Shown here one piece after another: positions 52,674 through 59,735 of a DNA stretch of 64,000 nucleotides. The position numbers were made by a program, and so were the translations under genes. The notes beneath the pieces are model-generated. The model searched no databases. It was not told the DNA's origin and saw nothing but the letters and a program-made list of their open reading frames with translations. The number at the start of each line of letters is the position of its first letter. The stretch's first letter is position 1. The DNA comes from Rhodocyclales bacterium (lineage in GTDB: Bacteria; Pseudomonadota; Gammaproteobacteria; Burkholderiales; Rhodocyclaceae), in the NCBI GenBank assembly GCA_016183655.1, contig JACPEH010000012.1:110853-174852 (forward strand), in the 5' to 3' direction.

Positions 52674-53012
52674 ATGTCGGAGCGCGGCACCCGCGTCGCG
52701 CTGATCTTCGCGCTCGCCGCCGAACGGCTTTCCGCGTACTACGAACACGGCCAGTGGCTGACCGAGGCGCAGGGCGCCAGCCTCGCCGCCGAGTGGCTGG
52801 CGCGCTCGAAACGCACGCTGCCGCTGGCCGACCGCCGCCGGCTCTCCGCGCTCGGCGACGAACTGGCACGCAGCATCGCCGCCGGCCTGTCGCGCGAGGC
52901 CGGCCTGCACACCGCGCACGAGATGATGGAGGCGCTCGACCCGAACTTCCACTCGGAGCTGGCCGAGTTCTTCATGGCCGAGTGCGAGCGCATGCTGGAT
53001 CGGGAAGCCTAG
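52674..53012 (+). CDS. small helical protein, 112 aa, unknown
   Basis: A 112-residue protein starting 14 nt after the ketoreductase. The sequence is hydrophilic and predicted helical (RVALIFALAAERLSAYYEHG, LAAEWLARSKRTLPLADRRRLSALGDELARSI, HSELAEFFMAECERMLDRE). No signal peptide or TM segment is visible. It closes the plus-strand pigment operon. I do not recognise the family; it may be a locus-specific accessory protein or an unrelated gene. Confidence 0.55.
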   Translation: MSERGTRVALIFALAAERLSAYYEHGQWLTEAQGASLAAEWLARSKRTLPLADRRRLSALGDELARSIAAGLSREAGLHTAHEMMEALDPNFHSELAEFFMAECERMLDREA

Positions 53013-53045
53013 TAGTCAGTCATGTTGGAACGGATGGATAGGTTC

Positions 53046-53196
53046 GTCATTCCGGCGAACGCGCCCCGCAGGAAGTACCCTTGGGGTGCCGGAATCCAGG
53101 AAAAACCCGCAAACACTTGCCCCGCCAACGTACGAGCCCACCACCTGGATTCCGGAGCCTGCCCCGGGCTCGATCCGGGGTCGAGCCCGGAATGAC
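53046..53196 (+). repeat. nested palindromic repeat between pigment operon and gdhA
   Basis: Outer arms GTCATTCCGG (53046-53055) and CCGGAATGAC (53187-53196) are perfect inverted repeats; inner arms CCGGAATCCAGG (53089-53100) and CCTGGATTCCGG (53144-53155) are also perfect. It shares ends and core with the element at 51211-51302. It occupies most of the 267-bp space between two convergent operons; a separate 9-bp hairpin lies at 53241-53263. Confidence 0.8.
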
Positions 53197-53279
53197 GGGG
53201 GAACAGGCTGCTGCGCACCGGACACTCGCGAAGGACGGCAAGCGGCCGCTTCTGGCGGCCGCTCCCCGTGGGCTGGCGG

Positions 53280-54566
53280 TCAGGGGTAGAGACCGCGCAG
53301 CGCGCGCGCTTCCAGCACTCGCTGGCAGGCAACGACAAAAGCCGCGGTGCGCAGCGACAGCGATTTCTGCTGCGCCACTTCCCACACACTGTTGAAGGCG
53401 TCGGACATGATCCGTTCGAGGCGCTGGGCGATCTCCGCCTCGCTCCAGAAATAGGCCGACATGTCCTGCACCCATTCGAAGTAGCTGACGGTGACGCCGC
53501 CGGCGTTGGCCAGCACGTCGGGAACGACGACGATGCCGCGTTCGTGCAGGATCGAATCGGCACGCGGCGTGGTCGGACCGTTGGCGCCCTCGACGACGAT
53601 GCGGGCCTTGATCCGGTTGGCGTTGTGCTCGCCGATCTGCCCTTCGAGCGCGGCCGGGATCAGGAAGTCGCAGGCGACATCCCAGAAATCGTCGGCGGCG
53701 ATCGACTCGGCATCGCGGTAGCCGGCCAGCGTGCCGGCCTCGCGCCGGTGCGCGAGCAGCCGGCGCGGGTCGATGCCGTTCGGGTTGTAGACGGTGCCGG
53801 TCTCGTCCTGCACTGCGACCACCACGGCGCCGTGATCGTGGAAGATGCGCGCCGCCGCCTCGCCGACGTTGCCGAAGCCCTGCACGGCGACGCGCGCGCC
53901 CTCGACCGGGATCGCCATCTTCTTCGCCGCCTCGCAGGCGGTGACGAAGACGCCGCGGCCGGTGGCGTCGTGGCGGCCGAGGCTGCCGCCGAGCGAGATC
54001 GGCTTGCCGGTGACGACGCCGGTGACGGTGCGCCCCTGGTTCATCGAGTAGGTGTCCATCAGCCAGGCCATGACCTGCTCGTTGGTGTTCACGTCCGGCG
54101 CCGGGATGTCCTTGTCCGGGCCGATGATGACGTTGATCTCGCTGGTGTAGCGCCGCGTCAGGCGCTCCAGCTCGTCGCGCGAGAGCTGCTTCGGGTCGAC
54201 GCGGACGCCGCCCTTGGCGCCGCCGTAGGGGACGTTCACCACCGCGTTCTTGATCGTCATCCACGCCGACAGCGCCATCACTTCCGACAGCGTCACCTCT
54301 GGGTGGAAGCGGATGCCGCCCTTGCCCGGCCCGCGCGACAGGTTGTGCTGGACGCGGTAGCCCTCGAAGTGCGCGATCGAGCCGTCGTCGAGCTTGATCG
54401 GGATGTCGACGACGAGGATGCGCTTCGGCCGGCGCAGCGTGTCGACCCACGGCAGCAGGCGGGTTTCGATGTAGGGAGCGACGCGCTCGACCTGGGTCAG
54501 GTAGGTCGCCCACGGGCCGAGGTGGTCGCTATGCAGGTAGGACGGAATGGTGCTGGTTTCGATCAT
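53280..54566 (-). CDS. gdhA: Glu/Leu/Phe/Val family glutamate dehydrogenase
   Basis: A 428-residue NAD(P)-dependent dehydrogenase that interconverts glutamate with 2-oxoglutarate and ammonia. The N-terminal substrate domain shows [21 protein letters not shown], with the catalytic Lys region [14 protein letters not shown]; the nucleotide fold has [17 protein letters not shown] and ends [19 protein letters not shown]. Length and motifs match the family. A 50-residue ORF with a strong ribosome-binding site lies 18 nt upstream in the same direction. The gene sits between the two arms of the pigment locus. Confidence 0.94.
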   Translation of the reverse strand: MIETSTIPSYLHSDHLGPWATYLTQVERVAPYIETRLLPWVDTLRRPKRILVVDIPIKLDDGSIAHFEGYRVQHNLSRGPGKGGIRFHPEVTLSEVMALSAWMTIKNAVVNVPYGGAKGGVRVDPKQLSRDELERLTRRYTSEINVIIGPDKDIPAPDVNTNEQVMAWLMDTYSMNQGRTVTGVVTGKPISLGGSLGRHDATGRGVFVTACEAAKKMAIPVEGARVAVQGFGNVGEAAARIFHDHGAVVVAVQDETGTVYNPNGIDPRRLLAHRREAGTLAGYRDAESIAADDFWDVACDFLIPAALEGQIGEHNANRIKARIVVEGANGPTTPRADSILHERGIVVVPDVLANAGGVTVSYFEWVQDMSAYFWSEAEIAQRLERIMSDAFNSVWEVAQQKSLSLRTAAFVVACQRVLEARALRGLYP

Positions 54567-54584
54567 GATGAATTCCGGGAATGA

Positions 54585-54737
54585 TCAGTTGTAGCCGAGG
54601 ACGGCGACGCCGCGGATGTCCGCGTCGTTGTCATCGGCGTCGCGACGAGTGGCGGGCGGCTCGGCCGCGCCCGATTGCAGCGCGCGCTGCGCGTCGCTGC
54701 CGGAAATGGCCGGGAATTCCTGGCTGGCATGGTTCAT
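54585..54737 (-). CDS. 50-aa ORF upstream of gdhA, unknown
   Basis: Starts MNHASQEFPAISGSDAQ at 54737, with an AGGAGA Shine-Dalgarno 5 nt upstream on the minus strand. It is acidic and polar in the middle and ends in a short hydrophobic tail, GVAVLGYN. The stop is 18 nt before the gdhA start, so it is probably co-transcribed. It could be a regulatory leader peptide, a small partner of GdhA, or a peptide precursor. No family is recognised. Confidence 0.55.
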   Translation of the reverse strand: MNHASQEFPAISGSDAQRALQSGAAEPPATRRDADDNDADIRGVAVLGYN

Positions 54738-54798
54738 CGAAGTCTCCTTTGTCGTTGTCGAAGCGACGCTGTGCGAGGCCGGCGTCATCGGCTGCGCG

Positions 54799-54868
54799 CA
54801 TTGTTCGGTTTTGGGATCGCCGTCGCAAACGATATAAACTCAGCACGTTGTGCGTTTTGCGAACAATG
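54799..54868. promoter_or_regulatory. wide inverted repeat in the gdhA-LysR divergent promoter region
   Basis: CATTGTTCG (54799-54807) and CGAACAATG (54860-54868) are perfect inverted copies with centres 61 bp apart. They sit in the 147-bp gap between the 50-aa ORF/gdhA and the divergent LysR gene, one near each promoter. A looping or paired-site arrangement for the LysR protein is plausible. Confidence 0.5.
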
Positions 54869-54884
54869 TAAAAAGGAAGACGTC

Positions 54885-55796
54885 GTGCGCAGAAAGATTC
54901 CGGCGATCGAGACCCTGGTCGCCTTCGAAACCGCCGCCCGCCACCAGAGCTTCACCCGCGCCGCCGACGAGCTGGCGCTGACGCAGAGCGCCGTCAGCCG
55001 GCAGATCGGCGCACTCGAAGAGATGCTCGGCGTGCTGCTGTTCAACCGCATCAAGCGGCGGCTGAGCCTGACCGACGCCGGCCAGCTCTATGCCAGGCAG
55101 GTGCGCGACCACCTGGCGCGACTGGAGCGCGACACGCTGGCGATGATGGCGCAGCAGGGCGCCGGCGGCGTGCTCGAACTGGCGGTGATCCCGACCTTCG
55201 CCACGCGCTGGCTGATCCCGCGGCTGGCCGACTTCAACGCCGCGCGCCCGGACATCACGCTCAACCTGACGACGCGCGCCGAACCCTTCCTGTTCACCGA
55301 CACCCCCTTCGACGCCGCGATCCACTTCGGCGAACCGGTGTGGCCCGGCGCGATCACCGAATACCTGTTCGGCGAGGAAATGGTGCCGATCTGCAGCCCG
55401 CGCCTGCTCGCCGGCAGCGGCACCATCGATGCCCGCGAGCTGGCCGAATTCACGCTGCTGCAGCAATCGTCGCGGCCGGAAGCCTGGCGGCAATGGTTCG
55501 ACGCGGCGCAGCTGCGCGACGTGAACGCGATGAAGGGACCGCGCTACGAACTCTTCTCGATGCTCGTCGAAGCCGCCCGCGCCGGCCTCGGCGTCGCGCT
55601 CGTGCCGCGCTTCTTCGTCTCCAGCGAAATCGCCGCCGGGGAACTGCTCATCCCCTGCGAACGCTCGCTGCAAAGCGAGAACGGCTACTACCTGGTGTAT
55701 CCCGAGCGCAAGCAGGGCTCGGCGGTGCTGCAGGCGTTTCGCGAGTGGCTGCTGAGGAAGGCAGCGGAGTATCGGGGGGAGGACGGCAACAATTGA
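54885..55796 (+). CDS. LysR family transcriptional regulator (GcvA-like)
   Basis: A 303-residue LysR protein. The winged HTH is AIETLVAFETAARHQSFTRAADELALTQSAVSRQIGALEEMLGVLLFNR; the effector domain begins LELAVIPTFATRWLIPRLADFNAARPDITLNL. The start is the GTG at 54885, preceded by AAGGAAG; upstream in-frame sequence is noncoding in appearance. PTFATRWLIPRL is typical of the GcvA/AmpR subgroup. It is divergent from gdhA, so control of gdhA and itself through the inverted repeat between them is the simplest reading. Confidence 0.9.
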   Translation: MRRKIPAIETLVAFETAARHQSFTRAADELALTQSAVSRQIGALEEMLGVLLFNRIKRRLSLTDAGQLYARQVRDHLARLERDTLAMMAQQGAGGVLELAVIPTFATRWLIPRLADFNAARPDITLNLTTRAEPFLFTDTPFDAAIHFGEPVWPGAITEYLFGEEMVPICSPRLLAGSGTIDARELAEFTLLQQSSRPEAWRQWFDAAQLRDVNAMKGPRYELFSMLVEAARAGLGVALVPRFFVSSEIAAGELLIPCERSLQSENGYYLVYPERKQGSAVLQAFREWLLRKAAEYRGEDGNN

Positions 55797-55952
55797 CGGT
55801 GAAATCCTAGCCGGAGCTCCCCCAACCGCTGAGATCGCCCTATGGACCGACCAGCCTCGGCCGGAATTTGCTTCGGACGGAACGCAGGCGGAACCTCGCG
55901 CCAGAATAATGGCATACTCCGCCAGTCGCCAAACGCCCGAGAAGAACCCAGA

Positions 55953-56663
55953 ATGTTGCGTCGCCTTTGCGTCCTCGTTGTCACCGCAGTCCTTTGCACC
56001 CTCCCCGCAGCAGCAGGCAGCCGACTGCCGAAGCCCGCTGTCAGGTCGATAGCCATTGTTCCGGCGACATCGCCAGGAAGCTACTCGCTTTCAAATATGA
56101 GCATGGCGCCGATGCTTTTCCCGATTACAGGGGTCGCGCACATACTGGACAGCAAGGCGAAGGCGAAAAACTTCAACGAGAAACTTCTCGCGGCGTCGCC
56201 GAAACTCGGCGACGCCATTTCAGCGCCACTGGCGGATCATCTCCGCACGCTCGGCTACCGCGTCACCATTCTCGATTCGCTGGAACGTCAAGCGGACGAT
56301 CCTGACGACATTGATTACGACGCGATCTGGCAGCTTGCCGACGCGGACGCGCTACTGCATGTTTACTTCAGCGACGTTGGTCTGCGATCGCCCCCCTCAT
56401 CGCTGAGCTATCTGCCGCGAGTCAACGCACGTGGGATCGTGTTCAGAAAAGGCCATGGCGACTACCTGTACGACCAGGAGATCTATTACGGAGTAGACGC
56501 CCGCGAAGGCAATAGCTGGGCGATCTCTGGCGACGCAAGATTCGCCTTTCCGGATTTCGATGCAGTCATGGGTAATCTGGACGGTGTGCACGAAGCCTTT
56601 CGGGCAGGCTCCAAGGAGATCGCGATACGAATGGCCGGGCAGGTTCACGAGGCGCTCAAGTAG
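55953..56663 (+). CDS. secreted protein of unknown function, atypical composition
   Basis: A 236-residue protein with an N-terminal signal sequence (MLRRLCVLVVTAVLCTLPAAAGS). The mature part includes SIAIVPATSPGSYSLSNMSMAPMLFP, LADHLRTLGYRVTILDSLERQADDPDDIDYDAIWQLADADALLHVYF and a C-terminal GSKEIAIRMAGQVHEAL. The pattern, a periplasmic alpha/beta domain with repeated mention of a 'level' helix, recalls small envelope lipoprotein-assembly factors, but I cannot name a family. Codon use is visibly less GC-rich than in neighbouring genes, suggesting a foreign origin. The start was chosen at 55953 because it gives the signal peptide. Confidence 0.65.
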   Translation: MLRRLCVLVVTAVLCTLPAAAGSRLPKPAVRSIAIVPATSPGSYSLSNMSMAPMLFPITGVAHILDSKAKAKNFNEKLLAASPKLGDAISAPLADHLRTLGYRVTILDSLERQADDPDDIDYDAIWQLADADALLHVYFSDVGLRSPPSSLSYLPRVNARGIVFRKGHGDYLYDQEIYYGVDAREGNSWAISGDARFAFPDFDAVMGNLDGVHEAFRAGSKEIAIRMAGQVHEALK

Positions 56664-56811
56664 GCCGCCTGCGAGACCGTGGCACGTCAGGCCTCACGGC
56701 TCTGGTACGCCTAGATGCTGCATCATCTCGTTCGGAATATGATCTCATCCACACATTCCGGCAATAGCGCACAAGGGTCAGCGCCGTCTGCTGTTCACGG
56801 CACCGACCGCC

Positions 56812-57570
56812 TTAAGACGTCATCCGCCGCCACAGCAGCACCGGCAGCCGCAGCAGGAAGCCGAGGAACAGCCGGGTGTGCATCCAGGTCAGCAGCGTGT
56901 TGTCGCGCAGGTAGTTGAAGTGCGAGACGCCGCCTTCGTCGGCGCGGAAGTAGCGCACCGGAGCGTCGAGGTTGACCGGCTTGACGCCGGCCCAGCACAG
57001 GCGGACGACGGCCTCGGGGTCGAAGTCGAAGCGGCGCATCCACTTCTGCCCGGTCATCACGCGGCACAGCGGCGCGATCGGGTAGACGCGGAAGCCGTAG
57101 AGCGAATCGCCGATGCCCATCCACAGCGTTTCCAGGTTGGCCCAGCCGTTCGACACCTTGCGCCCGTTCACGCGCAGGCGCGGCGCGTCGGCGTCGAACA
57201 CCGGCTTGCCGAGCACCATGGTCTGCGGCGCCGCCTGCGAGGCGGCCATGAAGGCGGGGATCAGGTCGGCCGGGTGCTGGCCGTCGGAGTCCATCGTCAG
57301 CACATGGGTGAAGCCGGCGCGCGCGGCTTCGCTTGCCCCCGCAAGCACGGCGGACCCCTTGCCGCAATTCTCCGGCAGCACGATCACGTTGAGGCCGGGG
57401 TCGTCGGCGGCCATCGCCTGCAGCCGCTCGGCGCTGCCGTCGGTGCTGCCGTCGACGACGACCCACACCGGGTTCCATTGCGCGCGCGCGGCGCGCACCG
57501 TGTCGTAGACCTTGGGCCCCGGGTTGTAGCTGGGGATCAGGACGAGGTGGCTGGTCGAGGCGGCAGGCAT
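56812..57570 (-). CDS. glycosyltransferase family 2, aryl-polyene/xanthomonadin type
   Basis: A 252-residue GT2. N-terminal motif HLVLIPSYNPGPKVYDTVRAAR; nucleotide-binding VWVVVDGSTDGSAERL; DxD in HVLTMDSDGQHPADLI; acceptor region GRKVSNGWANLETLWMGIGDSLYGFRVYPI. A C-terminal amphipathic or membrane-associated segment follows (TLLTWMHTRLFLGFLLRLPVLLWRR). Xanthomonadin and related loci encode a GT2 next to a PlsC-type acyltransferase and a chorismatase, as here. It probably adds a sugar to the pigment or its lipid carrier. It is 16 nt downstream of the acyltransferase. Confidence 0.85.
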   Translation of the reverse strand: MPAASTSHLVLIPSYNPGPKVYDTVRAARAQWNPVWVVVDGSTDGSAERLQAMAADDPGLNVIVLPENCGKGSAVLAGASEAARAGFTHVLTMDSDGQHPADLIPAFMAASQAAPQTMVLGKPVFDADAPRLRVNGRKVSNGWANLETLWMGIGDSLYGFRVYPIAPLCRVMTGQKWMRRFDFDPEAVVRLCWAGVKPVNLDAPVRYFRADEGGVSHFNYLRDNTLLTWMHTRLFLGFLLRLPVLLWRRMTS

Positions 57571-57586
57571 GGCGGCGGCGATACGC

Positions 57587-58429
57587 TCAGGGCAGCGGGT
57601 CGGCGACGGGTTCGCCGCCCACCCGCTCGCCGCGGCATTCGGCGGCAGGCCCCAGCGCGGCGGACAGCTCGTCGCGGAAATACGCTTCGAGTTCGCGGGT
57701 GAATACCGGCACGTCCTTCGGCGGCGCGAAGCGGCGGCCGACGCGCACGCGCACGCGGAGCGGCAACGACGGGCGGCGGAACAGCGGCCACGCCTTGCCG
57801 AGGTAGGGCGTGCTGAACTCGATCAGCAGCGCCTGGATGGGCACGCCGGTGCGCGCCGAGATCAGGCCGGCGCTGCCGCTGCACGGATTCACCGGGAACT
57901 CCGTGGTGCGTGTGCCTTCCGGGAAGAGCAGCAGCTGGCCGCCGTCGCGCAGCTCCTCGCGGGCGCGCAGGATGACCTGCAGCGGCACGTCGTTGCAGAT
58001 GTAGCGCGCCAGCCGCGCGCCGGCGCCGAAGAGGATGTTGCCGGCGAGCGCCGCCTTCATCACGCAGACCATGTTCGGAAAGCGCGAGAGCAGGATCACC
58101 GCGTCGAGCAGCGAGGGATGGTTGGCGACGATGATCAGCGGCGCATCGCGGCGCAGCGAATCGAGGTCGTCAAGGTCGAAGCGGCAGTAGCAGAAGACGC
58201 CGAGGAACCACAGGTAGAAACGGAAGCTGCCCATGATCGCCAGCCGCCCGAGCCGGCGCCCCGGATTGTGCGGCAGCAGCGACAGCGGCAGCGTCACCGG
58301 CAGCCAGGCGAGGCAGATCGCCGCCAGCATGCCGAGGCCGAGGAGCATCGCCAGCGTCTCGTAGGCGGCGAACAACGCTCCGGCGAGGGGGCCGCGGCGG
58401 CGGTCGGGAGCGGCCGGCGGCATGTTCAT
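57587..58429 (-). CDS. PlsC-type 1-acyl-glycerol acyltransferase, pigment locus
   Basis: A 280-residue membrane-associated acyltransferase. Two hydrophobic segments (LAMLLGLGMLAAICLAWLPVTLPLSLL, FRFYLWFLGVFCYC) precede motif 1 VANHPSLLDAVIL (HxxxxD), motif 2 GNILFGAGARLARYI, and motif 3 LLLFPEGTRTTEF. The C-terminal tail is hydrophilic. It overlaps the chorismatase gene by 4 nt. It may transfer the polyene acyl chain to a glycerol or sugar-lipid acceptor, as proposed for xanthomonadin. Confidence 0.87.
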   Translation of the reverse strand: MNMPPAAPDRRRGPLAGALFAAYETLAMLLGLGMLAAICLAWLPVTLPLSLLPHNPGRRLGRLAIMGSFRFYLWFLGVFCYCRFDLDDLDSLRRDAPLIIVANHPSLLDAVILLSRFPNMVCVMKAALAGNILFGAGARLARYICNDVPLQVILRAREELRDGGQLLLFPEGTRTTEFPVNPCSGSAGLISARTGVPIQALLIEFSTPYLGKAWPLFRRPSLPLRVRVRVGRRFAPPKDVPVFTRELEAYFRDELSAALGPAAECRGERVGGEPVADPLP

Positions 58430-59484
58430 TCAGCCGCGGCTGCGGCGCGCGAGGCGACTGCCTCGATCTCGACGAGCAGGTCGGCGCGGCAGATGTCGGC
58501 CTGCACATAGACCGCCGTCGCCCGTTCGCCGAGCAGCGGCTGCAGCTCGCCGCGCACGGTGGCGAAATCCTCGGCGCGGCGGATGTAGACGCGGTAGTCG
58601 AGCCCGGCGAGCGTGTACGCCTCGCCGTCGCCGGCCCGGTTCGCCTCGCCGAGCACGGCGGCAATGTTGGCCAGCGACTCGCGGGTCTGCCCGGCGACGT
58701 CGCCGGGATGCACGGTCTGGTGGCCGACGATGCTGGCGGTGCCGGAAATGAACAGCAGCTCCTGCGCCGGCAGGCGGACCAGCGCGCCGCGGGCGAAGGT
58801 CGGGCTGCGCGGGCCGTAGTCCTGCGGATAGTCCCAGGCGCTGACCTGGCGCGGATTCTCCAGCGGCACGGCCAGTTCGCGGCCGGCCATGAAGGCGATC
58901 GAGAGCGGCCCCTGGCGCACGCCGAGCGCGCACGCGGCCGGCACCGCACCGCCGGTGAGACGGCCGCTGGCGAGGAAGGCGTCCTGGCGGCCGACGTTGA
59001 ACTGGCGATAGCGCTCCAGCCCGCCATACTCCGGACTCTCGGCATTGATTCCGGGGAAGTAGTTCCACACCCGCCACAGCTGCGGGAAGCCCTCGGCGTC
59101 GAGCAGGCGGAAGAGGCGCCGGTAGGCGTCCTCGGTGGCGCGCTGCAGCGGCGAGGCACCGCCCTCGGCGGCGAAGTTGTTCTCGTCGACTTCGACGATG
59201 CCGTAGAGCAGGTTGCTGTCGGCGCGGAAGCGGATGCCCTGGCCCTCCCAGGCAATGCAGGTCAGGGCGCTGCGCCAGGCGTCGCAGAAGAGCGGCCCGG
59301 CATGGTCGGGGGAGGCGCCGAGCAGCGGCGCGGCGATGTGTTGCAGCGGCAGGCCGGCGATGCGGGGCACGGCGGCGGTGCCGACGCAGGCGAGGCCGAG
59401 CAGCCCCGCCGAGTTGTCGGCCGACAGCGCGGCCAGTTGTGCGGCAGGAAAGGGCGCCAGCACCAAGGGAACAGTCTTCGTCAT
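58426..59484 (-). CDS. chorismatase, XanB2/FkbO family
   Basis: A 352-residue protein of the chorismatase family (XanB2, Hyg5, FkbO). Visible family segments are FCDAWRSALTCIAWEGQGIRFRADSNLLYGIVEVDE, LLDAEGFPQLWRVWNYFPGINA, LERYRQFNVGRQDAFLASGRL, PAACALGVRQGPLSIAFMAGRE and PQDYGPRSPTFARGALVRLP; a RidA-like C-terminal half is typical. XanB2 makes 3- and 4-hydroxybenzoate from chorismate and supplies the xanthomonadin starter. Here it replaces the missing aromatic ammonia-lyase (inference). Start at 59484 overlaps the stop of a 48-aa ORF. Confidence 0.85.
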   Translation of the reverse strand: MTKTVPLVLAPFPAAQLAALSADNSAGLLGLACVGTAAVPRIAGLPLQHIAAPLLGASPDHAGPLFCDAWRSALTCIAWEGQGIRFRADSNLLYGIVEVDENNFAAEGGASPLQRATEDAYRRLFRLLDAEGFPQLWRVWNYFPGINAESPEYGGLERYRQFNVGRQDAFLASGRLTGGAVPAACALGVRQGPLSIAFMAGRELAVPLENPRQVSAWDYPQDYGPRSPTFARGALVRLPAQELLFISGTASIVGHQTVHPGDVAGQTRESLANIAAVLGEANRAGDGEAYTLAGLDYRVYIRRAEDFATVRGELQPLLGERATAVYVQADICRADLLVEIEAVASRAAAAAE

Positions 59485-59627
59485 GCTTGCTTGCCCGCCT
59501 CGTTTGCAGGCTGCGCGGTCGCTTCCGGAAGCGTGCCCGGGTGCCGCATCGATGCCTTGGCAACGCTGTCGCCGACGGCGACGCGTTCGCTGATTGGAGT
59601 TGCCGCAGCCGGCCGAATTCCCTGCAT
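59481..59627 (-). CDS. 48-aa ORF coupled to the chorismatase gene
   Basis: Begins MQGIRPAAATPISER at 59627 after an unusually purine-rich leader with GGGGGAGAGGAAG upstream. Its TGA overlaps the chorismatase ATG in an ATGA. Residues are mostly small and polar, with no TM segment. The strong ribosome-binding site and overlap suggest it is translated, either as a true small protein or as a coupling leader. No relatives are recognised. Confidence 0.5.
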   Translation of the reverse strand: MQGIRPAAATPISERVAVGDSVAKASMRHPGTLPEATAQPANEAGKQA

Positions 59628-59725
59628 ATCGAACTTCCTCTCCCCCTGATTTCCCGGCCGATGCCGTCCCGGCGGCCTTCCCTCTTTGTTTTTGTTGCGA
59701 AATCCGCCCGGGAAAACCGGCCGGC

Positions 59726-59731
59726 ATTATA
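59726..59731 (-). promoter_or_regulatory. -10 promoter element for the 48-aa ORF and chorismatase
   Basis: A perfect TATAAT on the minus strand (ATTATA at 59726-59731 on plus), just beyond the radical SAM stop codon region, would start a transcript near 59719 with a 92-nt leader. It would separate chorismatase-acyltransferase-GT2 expression from the radical SAM gene. The -35 is weak. Confidence 0.45.
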
Positions 59732-59735
59732 CCGC

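Noticed and set aside
53241..53263. Perfect 9-bp hairpin AGCGGCCGC/GCGGCCGCT after gdhA as a terminator
   Set aside because: No T tract follows on either strand, so an intrinsic terminator is not supported; it is noted only as a hairpin.
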